Assembly (NCBI GenBank): GCA_000934455.1
Contig: KN894565.1
Location: 1 to 21,076, forward strand
From: Apostichopus parvimensis
Taxonomy: Eukaryota; Echinodermata; Holothuroidea; Aspidochirotida; Stichopodidae
Reading direction: 5' to 3'
DNA length: 21,076 nt
Under the pieces are notes generated by a model. The model was given only the letters and a program-made list of their open reading frames with translations, searched no databases and was not told the DNA's origin. The first letter of the stretch is position 1. Every line of letters starts with the position of its first letter. Positions 1 to 9,800 of the stretch are shown here, piece by piece. The position numbers and the translations under genes were made by a program.

Positions 1-271
1 TATCTATAGAAATTGCTTTCTCCAGCTGAAGAAAAGCTCGGAGAGAAGAAAGGAGACATACGTCCGAAAATAGGGCACAGTGGAATTATTCTATAATAAT
101 AAGAAGAAGAAGTAGGTTAATAACAATAATAATAGTAATATTAATAGTAAAAAATCACTGCTCCACCATTTATGCAACTTTTGTGTGCATCAGTTCAAAG
201 AAAATTGCATTTCTTTTGAAATGGATACATGAATATGTATACGAGAATAAATGAAGTTTTTGACATGTAAA
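1..271. other. Unassigned AT-rich flank
   Basis: No gene is seen. A degenerate AAT/AAG trinucleotide tract spans roughly 93-150; the remainder has no recognisable feature. Confidence 0.6.
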
Positions 272-298
272 AACCGAGTATGCCCTTTAATGTTAAAT
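272..298 (+). mobile_element. Fragment of a LINE 3' terminus
   Basis: CCGAGTATGCCCTTTAATG followed by TTAAATA matches the terminal segment of the LINE copy at 15731-15756 with one difference, and is likewise followed by an A/T-rich tail. This is the extreme 3' end of the same family, heavily 5'-truncated, or a SINE that borrows that tail. Confidence 0.55.
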
Positions 299-318
299 AT
301 ATAACATAAATAAAAAAA

Positions 319-345
319 TGACCTTTGACCCCTACCAAATTATCA
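319..345 (+). repeat. Possible scrap of the 140-bp core repeat
   Basis: TGACCTTTGACCCCTACCAA matches the most conserved part of the dispersed core repeat found at 1275, 7607 and 20003. It is too short to prove descent. Confidence 0.35.
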
Positions 346-1274
346 GTACGTGTGTACCATTGGCGTGCGTATATGGAGTTGCAAGTCAGTCGGAGGTATG
401 TCTCGTGACGTATACATTCAGTCTAGAAAGTACTATAGTTCACTCTTTCGGGCACTGGAAGCCCCTCCATAAGATTCGTCGCCTATCTAATCAGCTGCCC
501 CGCCCCCTCCAGCCCCTCCACAACCTTTGAAATGCTGTGCTTTACTGATGGTTGGCAACTTCGGGGAGCAACACTTTTCTTTAGAGCCTTTGTTCGTGAA
601 ATCGTTACTGCAACAGTATGGATTAACAGAAACCAGTATTGCATTCGATTTGATATAATTCTGCAGTCAACCATAAGCTAATAGTTCACTTCCAAATTAG
701 TTTACCTGACAGCTATTAGTGAAAACTATAACGAAGATCTGGTCTCCAATTTGATTGTTTTTCCCTCCCCCATTTTTTGGGAGTATCCAGTAGTGTTTTT
801 TGTTATTTCCTAGTCTGGTTAGCTTAAATGAATTACTACTAAATTAAGCTTGGTTTTCGATAATTTATGCACCCATTGGGGAGGAGTGGGGCTACCATAT
901 TTTACGATGAAGCTATCGTGTATAACAGTTGCGAAAGACACGTGCGTTGATCCACCTTCTCAACACTTTCAAGCAAACTTCAACAGTTACATTCAACTAT
1001 TATCTACTTTGAACCTCAGGTGTATTCACATCCATTGTAATTACTCCACACCCATATCAACAATGGATAGTTGCACTGTTAAATAATTGGAATTTTGGTA
1101 AAATTGTAATTTAATGTTATCGATGTTTTCAATACCACTGTCTTCTTCCTGTCATACAAGCACAACTTTCAACAACAAAAGGTAACCGGAAGTGTTTACG
1201 CCATATCAACTCGGCAGATTAAAAGGTGATTTCTAACCTAGCAGTGTGTTGAATGCATGGTTAGGATGTTGAAC
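346..1274. other. Unassigned region with promoter-like scraps
   Basis: No coding region is supported. It holds an Sp1-like CCCCGCCCCCTCC (about 497-509), two copies of CCCCTCCA nearby, and an ETS-like ACCGGAAGTG near 1184. These might mark an unannotated promoter but could be chance. Confidence 0.3.
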
Positions 1275-1775
1275 CAGAATGCAAAAATGCATTGTGATTT
1301 CGATGATGTAACATGAGCAGTTTTCTTCATGAATCTGATGTAATGTATAGTGAGGGTGTACATGTTTACAAGGGTTTCACGATTTGACCTCTGATGACCC
1401 CAAATGACCTTTGGTCTCCACCAAAAACAATAGGCTTCTTTAACTCAATGTGGTACTACTATACACTAAATTAGAGGTCGGCCCATGCTACCAGTATTGA
1501 GATATCGTGGTTACAAGGTTTTCACAATTGGACCCCTGGTGACCAAATACAGTAATATTTGCCCTCCACCAAATACGATAGGCTTCTTGTACAATAGGTA
1601 CTTCTACACACCAACTATGAAGTTGGTCCGACCTTCTCTTCTTGAGATATTGTGTTTACAAGGTTTTCACAATTTGATCCCTGATGAGCTAAAATGACCT
1701 TTGACCTCCACCAAAGACTACACACACACACATACGCCATCATGAATGCAAAGGTTATGATTATCATCGAAACCA
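1275..1775 (+). mobile_element. Helentron-associated (HINE/pearl-like) non-autonomous element, copy 1
   Basis: The element starts with CAGAATGCAAAAATGCATTG, shared with copies at 7607 and 13784. It contains tandem core units of about 145 bp (GAGATATCGTGxTTACAAGG ... TGACCTTTGACCTCCACCAA), then an (AC)n run, and ends at ATGAATGCAAAGGTTATGAT ... GAAACCA. Subterminal inverted repeats TGATTTCGATGATG (1295-1308) and the complement of TATCATCGAAACCA (1762-1775) match at 12 of 14 positions. A tandem core, a microsatellite beside one end and short subterminal inverted repeats without an obvious target duplication are the hallmarks of pearl/CvA/DINE-type Helentron derivatives. The class call is by architecture, not by database match. 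Confidence 0.6.
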
Positions 1776-3581
1776 TTAATATAATTATCCTATAACTTTT
1801 AGGTTTCACCAGCAAGAATCATTAGTATTCTTAGGGTCACATAAGTCTTAATGTGAAAACCAACTGGGATCTTAGAATCAAGAATTCACACTCAAAATCG
1901 ATAAAACAAAACCTGCTGGTCACTGAAATAAACAGAAGGCTCAGGAACATACCATACAACTGGTCACATTTCATTGCCATGGCTACGACATGAGTAGACG
2001 TTTATGGTTTAACAGAAAAAGATACAAAAAGTTCATGTATTACCTACAAAATCAACAAATATGTAATTAATATTTTGAATTAGGCACTAGAATGTAGACA
2101 TATATCTCCATATTGAGCTCCATTCAAATCGTACTATACCTCACACTGCATCGAGGACACCCTCATGATATTCACAAGTCCTTGACATATAAAGCATTGA
2201 GTTCACACAGAAATGTCACCAGTTGTGTATGTATACCTCAGTTTAACAATTGAAAGTATTTGGTGTCACTTAAAACAGCCACTCATAAATGTTCTTTTTT
2301 TCTGATCCATTATTAGTGACAGCTACTTGTAAGGTACATCTGTACATATAATTTATAATCACTGTAACATCATAATCACAACAAACAAGTTTGCACACTT
2401 TTGTGCAGCTGACTACCTACTTTTGGTGGAGCATTATTTGATCTAATATGATGTAATACAGTGAGCAAGATTCATGCATGATTCAATGGAATAATACAAC
2501 TTCTACAAACAACATTGGATTTGAATTATAATGTATCACTACAATGGCATGAATGATAACAAAATTCACAAACTTTAAGACATAAGAATATTTCCTCTAA
2601 AACTGAGCATGAAAACTTGCTTCACAAAACACAAAGTGAGACAGAATTGTGTAAAAGTACCATAAAGTGGTATTAGTAAAAAGTGATGAAGGAATTTTAA
2701 GGAGAAGCATGGCTTCACTGATTAATGTTACAATCAAACCCTTAACACTATTCTACGTTTTAATGAGGGGTGTCATGCTCTAGAAAAGACAAATTAAAAC
2801 TAATAATGTATTTTCAAGGGATCCCAAAGCAACAAACCAAGGCATGCATAGATTATCTTTATGCTAAAAAATATGGACATAGCAAAAGTTCCTAATTTCT
2901 CATAAGATTGTTCAACTATGGTGACCAAATAAAACGTAACTGTCTAACACCACAATTGGACTTCTAAAACACACAATGAGCTTATTTTCAAATTCAAAAC
3001 TTTCTGTATTTCGTTCCATACTGCCAAGATTCTTTTAGTGCTGTATAACATACCAATAGACTTTCAATGCTTTACTAATCAGCGAAAAATTAGTTTCTTA
3101 CATTAATATATTCATGGACAACAAGGATGAAAGTCCACTGTCTAATGGCACAGAGGGTCAACACATTTTCACTGCATTACTGGTAAATTTGGTGACCATC
3201 ATTTGATTGTTTACTAGCTGATGATGATGTTACACAAGAAGATGCAGGTCATACTTAACCAAAAGCAGTCATGTTTAGGCCAGAGAATAGGTATTGGTCA
3301 AATGTCATGTTTCATGGATTAAAATCTTACATCTTGGCACTTAATGCCTCCAAGTGCAACCTTCACAAGATTCTGCCCAATTCCTAACTAGCCCTTCTTG
3401 ACCAACAACATCATCACAACAGTAAGTGCCATTCCACCTGTTTGTCCCTCCTGTGGCAACTTGCAGTAAAGACATAGTCATGGTGCTACACTCAAAGTAT
3501 ACAAAAGGAAGTATTGTATCTTGATCCGTCTGGCATCAGAAGAATAATGTCATGGTTGTAATCTCTACCAACTGATGTAAT
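1776..3581. other. Downstream flank of STRAP, possibly 3' UTR
   Basis: AT-rich sequence without recognised repeats or coding potential. Some of it adjoining 3581 should be STRAP 3' UTR on the minus strand, but no polyadenylation signal of canonical form marks where that ends. Confidence 0.5.
2758..2763 (-). promoter_or_regulatory. Possible STRAP polyadenylation signal (ATTAAA variant)
   Basis: No AATAAA is visible on the minus strand between the STRAP stop and about 1800. The only common variant found is ATTAAA here, 0.8 kb downstream of the stop. The real 3' end could use a weaker signal nearer the stop. Confidence 0.15.
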
Positions 3582-3814
3582 TTATGCCTGAGCATTAACA
3601 ACCTGTGGAGAGCTAGTTTCTGCCATGGAGCTTAACTTTTCATCTTCCTTTGTGCCATCTTCTGATGGGTCCTCCCATTTCCACAGACCATAAGTCTTGC
3701 CAACTGTTGTCTGCCACAGACGTAAAGTACCATCTTCAGATCCACTAGCATATATCTCACCATCTGGTGAGAAGCGCACACAATGCACTGGACCAAAATG
3801 GCCTTTGTATGATT
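3582..3814 (-). CDS. STRAP: STRAP exon 7, C-terminal exon with stop
   Basis: The acceptor TTTGACAG precedes AATCATAC, completing Glu261 (G|AA), then [18 protein letters not shown] and [20 protein letters not shown], nearly invariant in the family. After YGLWK the tail is acidic and Ser/Thr-rich ([13 protein letters not shown]) and stops at TAA 3584-3582. The vertebrate tail is longer, so this end is the least conserved part. Confidence 0.96.
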
Positions 3815-6800
3815 CTGTCAAATGATTAAAAGTAATAAACTCTGAGAATAGTGTTTCAAATTGAGGGAGTCTCAAAAGATTGGTAGGAATCAGTACTGTA
3901 GTTGCAGATGAGTGTAAAATAGTGATGCATAATGGTCTTGAAGGTAGATATGTTTTCAATGATCTGGCATTATTTATAAACACTTCAACTTGACAACAGA
4001 GGTTGGCTCATCAATACAAAATGACAACACTTAAAGAGGAAAAATTTGGCAGTTCTGGTCAAACCAGTCCTAACAATCTGAGGGCAATGCTGCATGTGAA
4101 GCTTAAAAATAAAACATATGAAAATCAAGTCTATAACATATTCACTCTTATTTGTTTGAAATTTTCCAGTCTGGTTTCTTTTGGCAATTTACTCAAGAAA
4201 AAAAATAACAGGTAAAAGTACTACTGTATGTGAGAGACTGATAAGAAAGTTTTCCTTAAATAATTGCATCATCATTACCTAAAGGCTACTAAAGAGAAAA
4301 GGGTTTCAACTTCTCCAAAAAATACAGAATGCATTGAGGTTTTAATGCTTAAATGTGATGTATAATTTCAACAGTTTAATGTTTTGTTTTTGTTGTTCTA
4401 GGTCAGTAAAATGTCAAACAATTAGATCTTTTACTCCAGATGTTCAATCAAATGTTTATGACCATCTTCTTCAAATGAGCTAGGAATGACATCCATCTTA
4501 CTCTTTGAAACAGGATATACAGTAAGTACGCCTAACTACATGTCATATTTCAGTGTTTTACACTGGCAGCAGCTATTCCACATGTTTCATTACTAACTCG
4601 AAAGGAGCACATGAATACAAAAACAGAAATTTTTATCTGAAGTTGATTTTTAATCTGAATGTCAAAAAGGAAATTATACCCACATTTTGGCTTGAGGAAA
4701 ATGATGCAGTACACAAACAGAATAAACTAATGAACAATAAGAATATAGTATATAAACAAGTCTGAGATTTAAAAATGTAATCGACAGAACTTCATTTAAC
4801 AATGAACTCATCAAATAAGATGGACAAATTTCGAAAGTTTATGCCTCAGCAACGCAACAAGCTTATCAAGATGAGACATTATACCTATGTATTTCATTTT
4901 CCTTGATTTCATATTTTACATTTTAATCTTAGACTTTGCTATGCCTTTAAACTGAGAAAGGTAAACCATTTTTGCAGATGACAGAAAAATGATGGTGTTT
5001 GAAACATGTACCTATTAAGTTGGTACATGTTCTACATACTGTATTACCTGTTGTTATTACACATGTTATTACATATATATCTATATATATTTTTAACCTA
5101 TTTCTCCTCAGTCTTACCTAATTCACTTCCATCTGCATAACTGAATTTGTAAAGCTTAAAGTCTTCTCCACCGGCAACAAAGAAGTCCTTGCTGTTATGA
5201 AGACAAGCTGAGTAAACAGGTGTTGGAACTTCAAAGGATTTTTGTTTTTCAAAACTGCAAGAAACATGCAAAATGACATACATTAAAAGACTAAAAATTA
5301 AATACTGGATTAGTAAGCAAAAAAGAAGAGAATTCCAAATGCTGAAACCATTTTTACTAAATATGAAAACTATTAATAATAAATTATGTTTAGATGCATA
5401 AATTTACTAACATCCATCAGAGTATCCCCCCCCCCCCCACACACACACACATGTGCATAAAATGAGCCAAGTATCAGTTAAAGCTTGCTTCTAAAGTTCC
5501 TTTGCTTGGAATCTGATTTAACCATATCTCATTTTGGTTAGCCCTATGGTTTTTAAGATTTGTACACCTAATCATCTTATCCATACCTACATGCACCATC
5601 CACCTCTAAGTTGCATGTTTACGATGCACGCAGTATAGGAACATACAATGCTGCTGAATGAATGTATTTATTAAGGTATACATGGTCTACTTAATAATGG
5701 AATGTAAACATTCCTAAATATCCCTAACACCTTTTCCTTTGTATGCACAACATTTACAGACAAAGCTGAATTTTTTAATTTCCAAACCAAAGTGACTAAA
5801 CTAGTTTGTCAAGGCATAAGTTCACTAGCGAAGGTTCACAAACTCTTAAATAATAATAATGCTCAAACTGATTTGTGGTGAATATGTAGCTTGGTTATTT
5901 CAGCAGCCTAATGTATAATTGCTATAATACTGTTCTTAGCCGAAAGAAATAAATCTGGTCTAAACACTGCAGTATGACACAGTTTTAAGAACATGCTAAA
6001 GATTAAAGCCCACATAGTTTAGTGTACCTCTGGGAATCCCAAAAGCTGACAGTGTTGCCAGATGCAATAACCATAGTGGTACCATCATGTGATATGTCCA
6101 TCCCTAGGGCAATAGAATCAAATTGAAGCCTTTTAATCTCAGTAGCATTTGCAGCATCCCAGATCCTGTGTAAAGTAAAGTGAGATTAGCATAAAAAAGC
6201 CACTGTGGTGTTTTTACTTATTACTTATTGAGATATGAAAAATCAAAGTTCAAGATAAGTAACAAGAAAGATAAGATGAAGTATGGAAAAACATCCTTTG
6301 AATCAACATTGTGAAGCTAGATACATCTTTATTCTCACCTGCAGGTTTTCACTGTATTACAAAACTATGGTAATACTTCAATCACTCAACGTATAGTATA
6401 TCAATTATTATCAAGACATAAGTAATCAGCCAATGCAGTATTTACATACATACTGTTACAGTACCTCTTTTGGCTGTTTACTTTTGTGACTCCTTTCACT
6501 TTGTCCTATTTCTGGTTGTGCTATCTACCGTAGAACATTTATACACTGTATTGGTTGCTTGGTTCCAACATTGTAGTGAGTGTCAAATACAACAAGAATG
6601 TGTGTTGTAGCTGAGCAGAGCTACCCAGCACAGAGAGAAACTTGAAGGATATAAAGTATCATCACTTGGCCACAACAATTTGTGTAATATTCAAGTTTAA
6701 ATCTGCCATCAAAACTTAATAAACACAGAAAAAAAGTTATTTACACTTAAGATAAAGTTTTCTTTGAGATATGCACCTGAGATTATTAGATGGTTTAAAG

Positions 6801-9800
6801 ATCTGTTGCAGAGAAATGTTAATACCTTGGTAAATACAGAGATTTGTTTCACAAAAAGTGGCAAACATTAAACATGTACTGCTTAACGCAGTGCTTCCAT
6901 TTATTCGACAAGATTTATCAAACCTACCATGGATTTCTCAAAATAATATTGCAACTGATCAAAACAAAATACCCTCCTAGAGTTTGTCACCAAATGAATG
7001 TAAACTACCAAATAACCAATTCTATTTGGTTCTAAATGCTTGTACTGAAACTTTCTCATATTTTATTTATCACATAGAAAAAACAAAAAAAAAGCAACAT
7101 GTAAATACTGAACATTTGTATTTTAATTTCACTTTCTGAAATGAAACTTGTCTAGTCAAACTGGTGAACTATTGTTGCAGAATTTCAGTTTCAAATAGTA
7201 GCAAATATTGTTGAAACATTGACCAAAAATAGAGGCTGCTTTAAGCCATCGTGTGTCCAAACGTAATATACAACCAACTTCAAAGGAAGTTACATCATAT
7301 ACAATGCAGTAGAAATGTCAACTTGATTTCTATATATGAAAAAAATCAGCTGAGAGATATCATGGACACAAATCAGGTAATTACTCCCTGATTTGGAAGT
7401 CGTCTTGAAAGTTATTGATGTCTCACCTAACTGTCTTGTCTTCAGCAGCAGTGATAAACTGTTTTCGGTCTCTCAACCAAGAAACATAGCGAATGCTTCC
7501 TTCATGGCCTGTTATACATGTAGGCTCAGCATCCGGCCGCTGTAAGTCAAAGATCCTAAGCATCTTTTCATTACTTCCAGTGAGCAAATGGTTGCTATCC
7601 TATAAACAGAATGCAAAAATGCATTGTGGTTTCAATGATACAACTTGAGCATTTTTCTTCATGCATCTGACGGTAATGTATAGTGAGGATGTACAACATT
7701 CTTGATCTTAGTAAAACAGTGAAAAACAGTGTGATGTGACAAACAATAAATTCACAATGACACAGGCTGTCCTGCAATAACCATTGACCTCAACAACAGG
7801 CTTCTTGTACTAAATGTGATACAACTGTCCTTGTTGAAATATTGTGTCAAGCATGGTTTTCACGATTTTACCTCTAGTGAAATCAAAGGACCCTTGACCT
7901 CCGCCCACAACATTAAGGCTTCTTGTTCTCAATGTGGTACAATTACATACCAAATATGGGATATGTCCAAGCTTCCCTTCCGATATTATGTTTAGAAAGA
8001 AGCGTTAGTGTAGAGAGACAGGTAAGAGGGGAGTGAAGTAAATGATTGGCAATATTGACTTCAAATGACCATTGACCTCCACCAAACTCAATAGGCTTCT
8101 TTAACTTACTGTAATGTTATACACCTTCATACCAAGTATGGGATCTGCCCAAACTTCCAATGTTGAGACATCCTGTTTACAAGGTTTCAACAGTTTGACC
8201 TCTGATGTCCCCAAATGACCTTTGACTCCACCAAAAACAACAGGCTTCTTGTACTTAATATGGTACTTCTACACACTAAATATGATGTCTGCCCAAGCTT
8301 CATTTCTTGAGATATCGTGTTTTCACAATTTGACGTTTGGTGACCCCAAATGACCTTTGACCTCCACCAAAAACTATAGGCTTCTTGTACTCAATGTGTT
8401 TCAAATAATTATTAAATATGAGATCTGACCAAGCTTACCTTCTTGAGATATCATGTTTACAAGCTGGGCATCCCAACTGCACGCACACACACACATATGC
8501 ATGCCATCATGAATGCAAACGTTACAATTATCATTGAAACCAAGAAGAGTAGTATAGACTATCTTTGTTCATACTGTTTCATATTAACAATGCAAGACTA
8601 TGGTTATTTCAAGTTTGTTACCAAGTTGTTATCAATTGCTGTATCCTACAATATCCAAAGTACTTTCCTAGAGGCTCTGGCCCTCTACATTGTTCTTAGT
8701 GAGTGAGTGAGATAGAGTACTAAATGTCTCAATCAGGAAAACCTTGTTGCGTGTAGCAAAGAAGATCAAATTAGTCTGCAACATGAAAGTGACTGTTTCA
8801 ATAAGACTGTTTAACTACTGACTCATCTCATCTTGTTATATCTGGTTTGCTTTAATTGCCTTAAGTACTACGCACCATCTACAAACTTGCAACTTTGTAA
8901 CTATTCTACAGAATTTTAATATTTACTTTCTAAATTGTTGAAACCAACATGTTTGCAAAGTTCATAGATTCAAAAATCTTCGACTTACTGATGAGAATTC
9001 TACTGCTTTGACAATGTGTTTGTGAGTAAATTCATGGAGTTGTTCCCCAGACACTGTGTCCCAGAGTTTCCTGTATTAAAACAAAATTAAGTTTCAACAT
9101 TATACTCAACATACACAGTACTAGTAGTAAGCTAAGAAAAGATAGACTGCATTACAATATAACATATATATGTTCATAAACAATAATCTTTTGTAATATT
9201 TAAACAATTCAATACAGGTATGACTTGCACACTATACTCTTATTTAACACTACAGTTATCTGCCTGAAGTAAATGCTCCAATTACTGTCCAGAATGAAGC
9301 ATGCCATTCATACACTGTAAAGTGACCACTGGTCTTCAGCTATGCCTGACCTGTGGTTTTGTACAAGATCTACATCATTTGAATGAGTATGATCTGTTTG
9401 AAGGCAAAAGGCTTAGTCATTAATTGACATCTTCCACATGAGAACACTAAGATTCACAAGATTCACAAGATTAAAGGCTAAATTCAAGTGTTCCTGTGTT
9501 ACACCTCACCCACTTGTTAAGATCTTGCAAAATCTACATTAATGAAATAGATTTTGTGTTTAGGAGAGCTAAGTTTAACCCCAACATTAATGATGAATAT
9601 GTATTCACTTAATGTAATCAAAATGGCAATAGGTTTCATCATAGGATCATGGATGCAATAATGCCAAATGTTACCTCAAACTGCTTTAGCAGTTTTGAGA
9701 TAGGCTCTTATGAAATATTTTAGCTGAATTCCCATTTGATGCCACCCCTAATGAATATTTATCCAGCCAAACCAAAATGGATAAAGGCAGTGGCATTTGA

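Noticed and set aside
3815-3983. N-terminal extension of the last STRAP exon into upstream sequence
   Set aside because: It reads through the acceptor into intron 6; residues before ESYKGHFG have no match to the family, and the AG at 3816-3815 restores the frame from exon 6.
4324-4350. Another left end of the Helentron-like element (CAGAATGCATTGAGGTTTTA)
   Set aside because: Only about 20 bases resemble it, with no core unit downstream.
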